This document shows, in pieces, positions 9,370-17,359 of a DNA stretch of 64,000 bases. The stretch lies in assembly GCA_964451305.1 (NCBI GenBank), contig CAYVHV010000001.1:1-64000 (forward strand), given 5' to 3'. The stretch comes from SHLQ01 sp964451305. GTDB lineage: Bacteria > Actinomycetota > Acidimicrobiia > Acidimicrobiales > SHLQ01. The notes below the pieces were generated by a model that worked only from the letters and a program-made list of their open reading frames with translations, made no database searches and had not been told where the DNA came from. Made by a program: the position numbers and the translations under genes. Positions within the stretch are counted from its first letter, which is position 1. Every line of letters starts with the position of its first letter.

Positions 9370-9705
9370 ATGTCAAAAGATCTAACACTCACTAAAACCG
9401 GCTCCGCTACTTCGATCAGCACACCGGTACACGTCGCTGTACTTCCCGAACGCTTCGATGCGTTTACCGACATCGACTTGCCGTCCGGCTCAGAACGCGT
9501 CGTTCTCGACGGGCGGTCTGTTCGCTTCGCCGATCGACACGCGTTGCAAAGCCTCGTCGACGCCCGACTTCGGCTGCTCGACGCAGGCGGAGACCTCATC
9601 GTCGGTGCGCCGAGCATTGCGCTTCGAGTCACGCTCGAACTGACCGGCTTCGACGTGTTGTTGAACATCGTGTCGGGAGCCATCGTCTTGGGAGAGAACC
9701 AATGA
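9370..9705 (+). CDS. STAS-domain protein (anti-sigma-antagonist-like)
   Basis: A 111-residue protein with a single STAS domain from about residue 20: alternating strands, a central segment RVVLDGRSVRFADRHALQSL matching the strand-loop-helix that carries the phosphorylatable Ser/Thr in SpoIIAA-like proteins, and a C-terminal helix. In canonical proteins the loop is D(S/T)(S/A)G; here it is RFADRHAL, so phosphorylation at the usual place is doubtful. A GGAG ribosome site sits about 9 bases before the ATG; earlier in-frame starts lack one. It overlaps the second STAS gene by four bases. Confidence 0.75.
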   Translation: MSKDLTLTKTGSATSISTPVHVAVLPERFDAFTDIDLPSGSERVVLDGRSVRFADRHALQSLVDARLRLLDAGGDLIVGAPSIALRVTLELTGFDVLLNIVSGAIVLGENQ

Positions 9706-9974
9706 ACGAGATTCAACTCTTCGGCGAGCTCGGCCCCGACCAGGTCGATTCACTCAGTGAGAAACTCGGTTGGCTGCTCGAACAGCCTCGGCCTCAGCTA
9801 GAACTCGATCTTTGCAACGTGACATCGCTTCACCTCGGAATCGTCAATGTGTTGATCGGTGCTCGCAATGAAGCTCAAGCTCGATTGGGTGACCTGCGAG
9901 TCGTCGTCGGCTCGGGCTCGGAGACCCAATACACGCTCGCACGAGTCGGCATCGTCGCCACGCTGCGGCCATGA
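9702..9974 (+). CDS. Second small STAS-like protein
   Basis: A 90-residue protein with the same strand-helix pattern as the STAS protein before it (FGELGPDQVDSL, then LELDLCNVTSLHLGIVNVLIGA). The usual phospho-loop is again divergent (VTSLHLG keeps one Ser and one Thr). It is coupled by ATGA overlaps to the STAS gene before and the flippase gene after. Tandem STAS proteins usually work as a partner-switch with a GHKL kinase; the nearest GHKL proteins here are the two kinases further down the same operon. That link is inference. Confidence 0.65.
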   Translation: MNEIQLFGELGPDQVDSLSEKLGWLLEQPRPQLELDLCNVTSLHLGIVNVLIGARNEAQARLGDLRVVVGSGSETQYTLARVGIVATLRP

Positions 9975-11215
9975 AACGTCTTCTCGCCGGAAGCGCCGGT
10001 TTGGTCATGGCGATCATGGTGGTCAATGCAGGTAACTACGGACTCAACCTTCTGTTGGCCAACGCCCTCGACCCGAGTGACTTCGGCGATGCATCGCTGC
10101 TCGTGACGGTCCTTCTGGTCACGGGTGTGCTCGCCGGGACACTCCAACTCGCGACCTCGGTCGCCACGATTCGTCGTCCCGACCAACGAGATCAACAGCT
10201 CGGGTCAATGCGACTACTGACGAACCGTGTTGGCTGGGTCGGTGGGTTGCTCCTCGGTGCGGTCTCACCACTGGCGGCGGACATCCTCCATGTTGAAAGC
10301 CGTTGGGCGCTGTTCATAATGGCCGCAGGATTTCCACTCCACCTTCAGCTCGCCGTCGAGCGCGGTCGACTCCAGGGAGACCTTTTCCTCGGTCGGCTCG
10401 CAGGTACGTTCGTCGCCGAAGGGGTAGCTCGAATTGTTGCGACCATCGCCATCGTTTCGCTCGCCCCCAGCGTCGGTGCACTGGCCGTGGCGTTGAACGT
10501 GGGCTTCCTCGGCGGATACCTCGTGTGTCGGCCTCGGTTAGGTCGCTGGTCATGGCTCGAACTCACCAACCCCGGAGATCATCCTCCGGTCGGATCGGTC
10601 GGCACCGCGGTTGTGGCCGTCACCTTGATCACGAACCTCGATGTTGTTGCGGCCAAGTGTGTGTTCGACCCGGCAACGGCTGGCGGGTTCGCAGCGTTGG
10701 CCTTGGGTGGCCGCGTCGTCTTCTTTGCCTCGTGGACGCTGCAACAGGCGTTGCTGCCGCTCGTCATTGCCGAGCATGCAACGATCGGCCGAGAGCTGAG
10801 GCAGAAGCTGTTCGTCGGGGGAAACGCTCTGGTGTGTGCTGTTCTCGTCGTCCTCGCATGGGGATGGTCCGACCGATGGATCACATTGGCCTTCGGTGCA
10901 ACATATAGCGACCTTGCGCCCCTTCTTGGGCCCTATGCCCTCGGTACCGGGGTGGTCTCGGTGGCCGCCGCGGTCGCGGTCATCCGTTCGACGGAAGGAA
11001 ACGACTGGCCGAGTCGCTTCCTCCTTGGTGGCGCTGTTGCCGTCGGAGCCACATTGCTGTTCAACGGCGAAACCCTCAAGTCCTTTATCGACGCACGCCT
11101 TTTGTCCGTCGTTCTGCTCGCAGCGCTGGTCATCACCGCAGGCAATGTTTCGGGCCGTTTCTCTAACAGCGTCATCGGATCATGCCGATCTGGACGTGAA
11201 GGAGCATTTTCGTGA
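9971..11215 (+). CDS. MOP-superfamily polysaccharide flippase (Wzx-like)
   Basis: A 414-residue integral membrane protein with about 12 hydrophobic helices from residue 5 to 395. The layout matches oligosaccharide/polysaccharide flippases of the MATE/MOP superfamily: an N-terminal VNAGNYGLNLLLANALDPSDFG segment equivalent to the conserved N(Y/L)...R.L.P.DFG start of Wzx proteins, and duplicated six-helix halves. It would move lipid-linked sugar units made by the upstream glycosyltransferase across the membrane. Length is normal for the family. The stop overlaps the GTG of the hybrid kinase (GTGA), physically tying export and signalling genes together. Confidence 0.85.
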   Translation: MKRLLAGSAGLVMAIMVVNAGNYGLNLLLANALDPSDFGDASLLVTVLLVTGVLAGTLQLATSVATIRRPDQRDQQLGSMRLLTNRVGWVGGLLLGAVSPLAADILHVESRWALFIMAAGFPLHLQLAVERGRLQGDLFLGRLAGTFVAEGVARIVATIAIVSLAPSVGALAVALNVGFLGGYLVCRPRLGRWSWLELTNPGDHPPVGSVGTAVVAVTLITNLDVVAAKCVFDPATAGGFAALALGGRVVFFASWTLQQALLPLVIAEHATIGRELRQKLFVGGNALVCAVLVVLAWGWSDRWITLAFGATYSDLAPLLGPYALGTGVVSVAAAVAVIRSTEGNDWPSRFLLGGAVAVGATLLFNGETLKSFIDARLLSVVLLAALVITAGNVSGRFSNSVIGSCRSGREGAFS

Positions 11216-12669
11216 GCACGAGTTCAGAAACAGACGAACAGTTCATGGCGACGGTCAGCCACGAGTTGCGCGGGCCCCTTCACGCCATTCTTGGCTTAGC
11301 CGAGGTGCTCATGGAAAGCGGCCTCGAAGCCGACCATCTCCGGCTTGCGGAGGCCTTGTACCGTGAGGCGAGTTCGATGCGAGTGCTCGTCGACGACGTG
11401 GTTGCGTTTGGCCAATTCAGGTCGGCAACGCCATCGCTCACCGAAGCGCCATTCTCCCCAAGATCCCTGGTCACCTCGGTCGTCGATCGTCTCCGCCCGA
11501 AGGCCGAGGAGGCCGGGCTGCGCCTGCTCGTCGAGTTCGATGCCGATGTGCCGTTGCGAGTGCTCGGCGATGCCGTCCGCTTTGGCCAGGTCGTCGACAA
11601 TCTGGTGAGCAACGCCATTCGTTACACCGAGATCGGGTCGGTACAGGTCATCTTGGCAGGCGACCGTGAGACGCTTTCCTTGCAGGTCCGCGATAGCGGC
11701 CGTGGCATGAGCCCGGCCGACCTCGAACAGATCTTCGAACCGTTTGTTCGTGTGGGGAACCCGAACGTTCGAGGCACAGGCCTCGGCCTCGCGGTCGTTC
11801 AAAAAATCGCCGAGGTCATGGACGGAACGATCACGGTAGACAGCGCCGTCGGAATCGGAACGACGTTCCTCTTCACGATCCCGTGCCGACACGTTGAGAG
11901 CTCGACCGACGACAACATCGAGCTCGACGGCACGACCGTAGGGACCGTTCTTGTCGTCGAGGACAGCGAGATCAACCGAACGCTCGCCACGAAACAACTG
12001 GAGCTGCTCGGACTGTCGGCTATCGCGGTCAACAGCGGTGAAGACGCCCTAGAACATCTCGCTTCGCAATCGGTCGATCTCATACTGATGGATTGGAATC
12101 TGCCCGGCATGAGCGGGCTGGAGACGGCGACTGCGATCCGTACCGACGGTCTGGTGCCAGCGGACGTTCCGATCATCGCGATGACCGCCAATGTTCTTGC
12201 GGGTGATCGAGAGGCGTGCCTCGCCGCAGGCATGAACGACCACCTCGGAAAGCCGGTTTCACTCGATGACATGCGACGGATGATGGAGGTCTGGCTCATG
12301 ACCGAAGACACCGGTCCGGTCGCCGAGCCATCGGACTCCTCGGTCCACGAAGCGATCGAGCAGCTCGTCGCCGACCTAGGAGATATCGACACCGTCCGAA
12401 TCGTCGTCGAAACATACCTTGGCGAACTCGCTGCTCGGAGAGACGCCCTCCTCGATCCGAGCCCAGAAATGTCCGATGCGGCCCAGCGCGCCGCGCACAC
12501 CTTGCGTTCGACGAGCGCGCTCCTGGGCGCGAATCGCCTCGCGAGCTTGTGCCTCGAGTTCGAGCAAGACGACGAACCCGATGCACTGCTCAGGCAGCGT
12601 CTACGGCAGGAAGTCGACGACGTCGAAGCGTTGTTCACCGAAATTGTTGAGATTGGAATTGCTGCATGA
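11212..12669 (+). CDS. Soluble hybrid histidine kinase with receiver and HPt domains
   Basis: A 485-residue kinase with no membrane segment and no sensor domain of its own; the DHp domain starts at residue 10. His17 lies in VSHELRGPLH. The GHKL ATPase domain spans about 110-225, with an N-box (DNLVSNAIRYT), DSGRGMS and GTGLGLAVV. A receiver follows at about 240-365, with acceptor Asp294 (LMDWNLPGM) and Lys in GKPVS. The HPt domain spans about 380-480, with His429 in AAHTLRSTSALLG. It thus contains a full His-Asp-His relay. With no sensor domain, input must come in trans; the adjacent H-NOX gene, coupled by ATGA, is the obvious partner, as for known HnoK kinases. Confidence 0.92.
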   Translation: MSTSSETDEQFMATVSHELRGPLHAILGLAEVLMESGLEADHLRLAEALYREASSMRVLVDDVVAFGQFRSATPSLTEAPFSPRSLVTSVVDRLRPKAEEAGLRLLVEFDADVPLRVLGDAVRFGQVVDNLVSNAIRYTEIGSVQVILAGDRETLSLQVRDSGRGMSPADLEQIFEPFVRVGNPNVRGTGLGLAVVQKIAEVMDGTITVDSAVGIGTTFLFTIPCRHVESSTDDNIELDGTTVGTVLVVEDSEINRTLATKQLELLGLSAIAVNSGEDALEHLASQSVDLILMDWNLPGMSGLETATAIRTDGLVPADVPIIAMTANVLAGDREACLAAGMNDHLGKPVSLDDMRRMMEVWLMTEDTGPVAEPSDSSVHEAIEQLVADLGDIDTVRIVVETYLGELAARRDALLDPSPEMSDAAQRAAHTLRSTSALLGANRLASLCLEFEQDDEPDALLRQRLRQEVDDVEALFTEIVEIGIAA

Positions 12670-13199
12670 AAGGGATCATCTTCAACGTCACCGAGAAGGC
12701 TGTCGTCGAGCTCCTCGGAGCTGATGCATGGGACGACCTGCTCGATGACGCCGACGTCTCGGGGGACTACACGGCGCTCGGCACCTACCCCGACGACGAA
12801 CTCGTTGCGTTGATCGTGGCGGCAGCCGAACGTACCGGCCACGATGTCGGCGACGTTCAGCGATTGGTCGGGCGCTACGCACTGCAGCACCTCGTGGCGT
12901 CGATGGAGGAGTTCATCGATCTCGATGCGCACGTGTTCGAGTTCCTGTCGTCTATCCACACGATCATTCATGTCGAGGTGAAGAAGCTCGCTCCTGAGTC
13001 AAAGCCTCCCGACATCGAGCCGGTCCAAGTCAGCAGCGACGAGCTTCAACTGACATACCGTTCAGAACGCGGACTTTCTCCGCTCGCCGAGGGTCTGATC
13101 CTCGGTTCGGGGGATCTCTTCGAGACTCCGCTTTCGGTCGAGGTGCTCTCTCAACGCGCTGATCCTCCCGAAACGGTGTTGTCGGTCCGGCTCGCATGA
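12666..13199 (+). CDS. H-NOX haem-binding nitric-oxide sensor
   Basis: A 177-residue stand-alone H-NOX (HNOB) domain. It opens with MKGIIFN, as H-NOX proteins do. His102 in IIHVEVKKL aligns with the proximal haem ligand, 11 residues before the conserved PP. Tyr131, Ser133 and Arg135 form the YxSxR propionate-binding motif with the same numbering as the Thermoanaerobacter protein. Position 140, a Tyr in O2-binding H-NOX, is Leu here, so the distal pocket should favour NO over O2 (known family logic; the ligand is not shown here). It lies between two kinase genes with ATGA overlaps on both sides. H-NOX is uncommon in Actinobacteria. Confidence 0.92.
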   Translation: MKGIIFNVTEKAVVELLGADAWDDLLDDADVSGDYTALGTYPDDELVALIVAAAERTGHDVGDVQRLVGRYALQHLVASMEEFIDLDAHVFEFLSSIHTIIHVEVKKLAPESKPPDIEPVQVSSDELQLTYRSERGLSPLAEGLILGSGDLFETPLSVEVLSQRADPPETVLSVRLA

Positions 13200-14140
13200 C
13201 GACCCACGGACCCGTCGACGACGCGCCCGTCGATTCCGACCCTGCCGATAGCGACGCTGTCGACGCGGAGAAGCGCATCCATCGGCTCACTCGACGTCTC
13301 GAGCGAGAACGGTCAGCGCGCGAGCAGGCGGAGAAAATCGCCGAGGACGGAATGCGTCGACTCTTTCTCGCGAACCAAGAACTCGATGCGAGGGTTGAAG
13401 AACGTACCGCCGAGCTTGAAGCCGAGCGGCGAGACGCAGCTCGATCAGCGGGAGAACGGGCCGAGTTCCTTCGCCTGCTCTCTCGCGAAACACGATCGCC
13501 GCTCAATGGCGTCATCGGAGTCATGGAAGTACTCGGCGAGAAGGCCGAGACCGAACAGATGCGAGCATGGCTCACCGACGGGCTCGAGTCCGCGAGAACA
13601 CTCGACTCGATCATGACCCGCCTCCTGTTGTTCCTCGAATTGGAGGAGAACCTTCCAATCGAGACGACCACCGTGGACCCCGCCGATGTTGTTTCAGCAG
13701 TCGGTGCCCGCTGGAAACATGATGCGTTGCGGGCAGGCCTTCTGCTCTCGACCGAGAACCGTTGTCCAACAGACGTATTGGTGCAGACAAACATCAACGA
13801 TGTGCATCTGATCCTCGACGAGCTCGTGTCGAATGCGGTGAAACATGGTGACCCCGGTCTGCTGCGTGTCGTTTCAGACGTTGAACGCTCTTACTCGGGC
13901 AACGTCGACTCGGTGGAGTTCATCGTCGAGGACTCCGGCCCGGGTATGGCGAACACTGAAACGCTCCTCGACGGGAGCTTCCAAGATCGGCAGAACACCG
14001 GAGCCCGTGGAATGGGCTACTCGTTGATTACGCGTCTCGCCGAGCGCGCTGGCGCAGTGGTGATGATCACGTCTGAACCGGGCCGGGGGACGGTGGTCCG
14101 GCTTAGGCTGCCCGCTCGTGTTGAGGCTCCGCCGGAGTGA
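13196..14140 (+). CDS. Histidine-kinase-like protein lacking the phospho-acceptor histidine
   Basis: A 314-residue soluble protein. The N-terminal 30 residues are acidic and disordered, then a coiled coil runs from about 25 to 85. The DHp-like helix reads LLSRETRSPLNGVIG: Arg97 (codon CGC) stands where all active kinases have His (CAC would be one base away). The ATPase domain looks intact, with DELVSNAVKHG as N-box, EDSGPGMA as G1 and RGMGYSL as G2. It may therefore bind ATP without autophosphorylating on His, acting as a pseudokinase partner of the hybrid kinase or H-NOX, or as a GHKL kinase for the STAS proteins. It is last in the operon; its 3' end overlaps the convergent regulator gene. 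Confidence 0.85.
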   Translation: MTTHGPVDDAPVDSDPADSDAVDAEKRIHRLTRRLERERSAREQAEKIAEDGMRRLFLANQELDARVEERTAELEAERRDAARSAGERAEFLRLLSRETRSPLNGVIGVMEVLGEKAETEQMRAWLTDGLESARTLDSIMTRLLLFLELEENLPIETTTVDPADVVSAVGARWKHDALRAGLLLSTENRCPTDVLVQTNINDVHLILDELVSNAVKHGDPGLLRVVSDVERSYSGNVDSVEFIVEDSGPGMANTETLLDGSFQDRQNTGARGMGYSLITRLAERAGAVVMITSEPGRGTVVRLRLPARVEAPPE

Positions 14141-14807
14141 ACCGGTAGCCAACGCCACGAACCGTCTTGATGTGTTTGGTGCCGTTGCGATCGATCTTCT
14201 TTCGAAGGTTCGCGAGATGAACATCGATGACGTGGGTGTCGCCGACCCAGTTCGGTCCCCAAACGTGTTCGAGGAGCGACTGGCGCGAACGAACAGCGTT
14301 GGTGTCTTCGGTGAGTGCATCGAGGATGTCGAACTCGATCTTTGTGAGTTCGCACGGTTCGCCGTCGAGCGCGACCTCGCGAGCGGCAACGTCGACTCGA
14401 AGATCGCCGAGTTCGCGAACGGTGCCGGCGTCACCTGGGATTCCGCGTGGACGTCGGAGCAGAACTCCAACGCGTGCGACGAGCTCTCTATTGCTGAATG
14501 GTTTCGTTACGTAGTCGTCGGCGCCGGCGGCGAGGCCGACAAGCTTGTCGACCTCATCGGTTCGGCTGGTGACCATGATGATGTAGGCGTCGGTGAACCG
14601 GCGGAATTCGGCGCACAGTTCCATGCCGTCGGCATCGGGAAGTACGAGATCGAGGATGATCACCGATGGTGCGGTCGCTCGAGCGACTTCGAGGGCACGC
14701 GTCCCCGTCCCGGCGACGGACACGCGATAGCCAGCCTTCGTTAGAGATTCGCGGTGGAGGTGTTGAAACTCGGGGGCGTCTTCAACAACGAGGACGTGTT
14801 CCTGCAT
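14103..14807 (-). CDS. OmpR/PhoB-family response regulator
   Basis: A 234-residue two-domain regulator. Receiver domain 4-118: acidic pair Glu9/Asp10, acceptor Asp53 (ILDLVLPDADG), VTSRTDE and Lys in TKPFS. A winged-helix DNA-binding domain (about 130-228) contains LTKIEFDILDAL, the HVWG turn and a GVGYRF wing, all typical. It is transcribed toward the kinase operon and overlaps the last kinase by 38 bases. It is the only DNA-binding response regulator in the window. The HPt of the hybrid kinase is a plausible donor, and the 11-bp-phased CTTGAG repeats are plausible targets; both are inference. Confidence 0.93.
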   Translation of the reverse strand: MQEHVLVVEDAPEFQHLHRESLTKAGYRVSVAGTGTRALEVARATAPSVIILDLVLPDADGMELCAEFRRFTDAYIIMVTSRTDEVDKLVGLAAGADDYVTKPFSNRELVARVGVLLRRPRGIPGDAGTVRELGDLRVDVAAREVALDGEPCELTKIEFDILDALTEDTNAVRSRQSLLEHVWGPNWVGDTHVIDVHLANLRKKIDRNGTKHIKTVRGVGYRFTPAEPQHERAA

Positions 14808-14877
14808 ACCTATCCATCGGTTCGGTGGGAGTTTCGCTTAATGGAACAGAGTTGGCTCATTTGGGTCGCTGTCGTTC

Positions 14878-14895
14878 GCCTACCGCCCGGTAGGC
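14878..14895 (+). promoter_or_regulatory. Perfect 7-bp inverted repeat just before the moxR start
   Basis: GCCTACC (14878-14884) and GGTAGGC (14889-14895) form a perfect hairpin with a four-base GCCC loop, ending seven bases before the ATG at 14903. That is where the ribosome site should be, so it could be an operator or a translation-blocking hairpin. Confidence 0.45.
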
Positions 14896-14902
14896 TCCCC
14901 GG

Positions 14903-15793
14903 ATGGACCATCGTTTTTCAGACGTCGCTGAAGTTCGCGACAAACTCGCTTCCGTCGACTATCTGGCCGACGAAGCCATTGCTGGCATCGTGCACCTTGC
15001 GGATCGGCTCGAGAAGCCCATCTTGATCGAGGGGCCTGCCGGAACCGGCAAGACTCAGCTGGCCAAGTCGGTGGCGGAGATGACCAGCGCCAAGCTCATT
15101 CGCTTGCAGTGCTACGAAGGCCTCGACGAGGCTAAGGCACTGTACGAGTGGAACTACAAGAAGCAGCTGCTTCGTATCCAGGCCGACCGCAGCGGTGAGA
15201 GCGATTGGAACGAGCTCGAAGATGACATCTTCAGCGAAGAGTTCCTGCTGGCTCGTCCGCTCCTCGAGGCCATTCGCGCCGACGAGCCCGTCGTTCTGTT
15301 GATCGATGAGGTCGACCGCGTCGAGATCGAAACCGAAGCGTTGTTGCTCGAGATTCTCTCCGAGTATCAAGTGTCGATTCCTGAGCTCGGCACGGTGACC
15401 GCAAAGCAGATTCCGTTGGTGTTCCTCACGTCGAACAACACCCGCGAGCTGTCCGAAGCGTTGAAGCGTCGTGCCCTGTATCTGCACCTCGACTATCCAG
15501 ATATGGATCGTGAGAAGCAGATCGTCATGACCCGCGTTCCCGACATCACCGATCACCTCGCGAGCCAAGTGGCGCGGGTTGTTCGGTCGATTCGCCAGCT
15601 CGAATTGAAGAAGCATCCGTCGGTCAGCGAGACCATCGATTGGGCGCGCACGCTCGTGTTGCTCGGCATCGACCAGATCGACGCCGAGACGGCGACCGAA
15701 ACGGTCAACATCTTGTTGAAGTACCGCACCGATATCGACAAGGCCGTCAAAGACATGAACACCAACTCCGACAGCTACAGCGGCGGAGCATGA
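14903..15793 (+). CDS. MoxR-family AAA+ ATPase
   Basis: A 296-residue AAA+ ATPase. Walker A is GPAGTGKTQLA near residue 45, Walker B is VVLLIDEVDR near 130, and sensor 1 is FLTSNNTRELSEALKRR, the arrangement of MoxR/CoxD chaperones. These act with a VWA protein to insert metals into, or remodel, a client enzyme complex; the VWA gene follows directly with an ATGA overlap. The client is not evident in the window. The family usually also has a C-terminal lid domain, present here at about 215-290. Confidence 0.9.
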   Translation: MDHRFSDVAEVRDKLASVDYLADEAIAGIVHLADRLEKPILIEGPAGTGKTQLAKSVAEMTSAKLIRLQCYEGLDEAKALYEWNYKKQLLRIQADRSGESDWNELEDDIFSEEFLLARPLLEAIRADEPVVLLIDEVDRVEIETEALLLEILSEYQVSIPELGTVTAKQIPLVFLTSNNTRELSEALKRRALYLHLDYPDMDREKQIVMTRVPDITDHLASQVARVVRSIRQLELKKHPSVSETIDWARTLVLLGIDQIDAETATETVNILLKYRTDIDKAVKDMNTNSDSYSGGA

Positions 15794-17280
15794 CCACCAC
15801 ACCTCCGGCCGATACGGAGGAACCAGCGTCTGAACAATCGCCATTGCTCGACCTGTTGTCGGGCTTCATCGTCGAGCTTCGAAACGCCGGGCTGCCCGTC
15901 AGCCTCACCGAGAACCTCGATGCGATGGAGGCCATTCGCCATGTGCCACTCGAGGATCGGACGGCGCTGAAGTACGCGCTTGCGGCGACGTTGGTGAAGA
16001 ACAACTCGCATTGGAAGGCCTTTGAGATCGTCTTCGACGTGTACTTCTCGCTGCGAGGCGAAGAGTATGCGCTCGACACCGAGCTGAGCGACGAGCTCCT
16101 CGAAGACGACGAGGACGAAGAGGGTCAAGCGCCTGGCCAAGGCGGCGAAGGGAAAGGGCAGGGAGGCAACTCTGGCATGACCCCTGAAGAGCTCGCCGAG
16201 ATGCTCTACAACGCGCTCGCCAACGGCGATCAGGCAATGATGCGGGCTATGGCTCGCGAGTCGGTTCGCCGCTATGCGGGGATGGAACCTGGCCGTCCGG
16301 TCGGTGGCACGTACTACCTCTATCGCACGCTTCGGAACCTCGACCTCGACGGTGTCCTCGAAAAGCTGATGCAGCAAGAGCAGGACGAGTCCGAGGACAT
16401 GAGCCAGTTCGAGCAGCGGCTCCAGCGCGATGAGTTCAAAGATCGCATCGAGGAGCTGAAGAAGGAGATCGAGTCGGAGATCCGCCGTCGGCTCGTCGCC
16501 GATCGTGGTGTCGAGGCAATGGCTAAGACGTTGCGTAAGCCGCTTCCCGAAGATGTCGATTTCATGCACGCGAGCCGTGAGGAGATGGCGAACCTTCGAA
16601 AGGCCATTTATCCGCTGACACGCAAGCTTGCGGTGCGGCTTGCACGCAAGCGCCGCCGCGGCCGCAAGGGGCCGCTCGATTTCCGCCACACGATACGCAC
16701 ATCGCTGTCTTATGGTGGTGTTCCGGCCGAACCGAAGTTCCGTAACCCGCGGCCGAAGAAGCCCGAAATCATGGTCATTGCCGATATCTCCGGATCGGTC
16801 GCGGCCTTTGCTCGCTTCACGCTTCACCTCGTCTATGCGTTGTCGAGCCAGTTCACCCAGGTCCGTTCGTTCGTGTTTATCGATGGCCTCGACGAGGTCA
16901 CCGAGTTCTTCGAGCAGACCGACGACATCACCGAGGCAATCCATCGGGTCAACAGTGAGGCCGATGTCGTATGGGTCGATGGCCACAGCGATTACGGCCA
17001 TGCCCTCGAAGTGTTCTGGAACAACTACGGCAAGGACGTTGGACCAAAGACGTCGGTGTTGATTCTCGGCGACGCCCGAAACAACTACCACGCGCCAAAC
17101 AGTTGGATCATCAAGGACATTGCCGAGCGCGCACGTAACGTCTTCTGGCTGAACCCTGAGCCCAAGAGCTATTGGGACACAGGAGACTCGATCATCGGCG
17201 AGTACAGCTCCTACTGCGACGGCATCTTCGAAGTTCGCAACCTCCGCCAACTAGAAAAGTTCGCCGACAACCTCGCCTAA
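15790..17280 (+). CDS. VWA-domain protein of the CoxE type
   Basis: A 496-residue protein. The start at 15790 overlaps the moxR stop (ATGA); an upstream in-frame reading would run through moxR. The N-terminal half is helical, with an acidic and Gly/Gln-rich spacer around residues 95-130. The C-terminal VWA domain (about 310-490) has a MIDAS metal site ADISGSVAAF (DxSxS) with further acidic residues (DGHSDYGHAL, LILGDAR). It is the standard partner of the MoxR ATPase before it. A strong hairpin directly after the stop probably ends this two-gene operon. Confidence 0.88.
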   Translation: MTTTPPADTEEPASEQSPLLDLLSGFIVELRNAGLPVSLTENLDAMEAIRHVPLEDRTALKYALAATLVKNNSHWKAFEIVFDVYFSLRGEEYALDTELSDELLEDDEDEEGQAPGQGGEGKGQGGNSGMTPEELAEMLYNALANGDQAMMRAMARESVRRYAGMEPGRPVGGTYYLYRTLRNLDLDGVLEKLMQQEQDESEDMSQFEQRLQRDEFKDRIEELKKEIESEIRRRLVADRGVEAMAKTLRKPLPEDVDFMHASREEMANLRKAIYPLTRKLAVRLARKRRRGRKGPLDFRHTIRTSLSYGGVPAEPKFRNPRPKKPEIMVIADISGSVAAFARFTLHLVYALSSQFTQVRSFVFIDGLDEVTEFFEQTDDITEAIHRVNSEADVVWVDGHSDYGHALEVFWNNYGKDVGPKTSVLILGDARNNYHAPNSWIIKDIAERARNVFWLNPEPKSYWDTGDSIIGEYSSYCDGIFEVRNLRQLEKFADNLA

Positions 17281-17282
17281 CA

Positions 17283-17337
17283 ACCGAAATTTGAAGAGTG
17301 TTGATCCTCTGAGGACCAGCATCCTTCAAATTTCGGT
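17283..17337 (+). terminator. Long hairpin after the VWA gene
   Basis: Arms 17283-17296 and 17324-17337 are perfectly complementary over 14 bp (ACCGAAATTTGAAG with CTTCAAATTTCGGT). With G-U pairs the inner bases extend the stem to roughly 25 bp. It starts two bases after the VWA stop and ends 22 bases before the TOPRIM start. There is no clear U-tract, so it may also act as an RNA-stability or processing element. Confidence 0.55.
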
Positions 17338-17359
17338 GTGTGGGGGAGAGCTGAGATTT

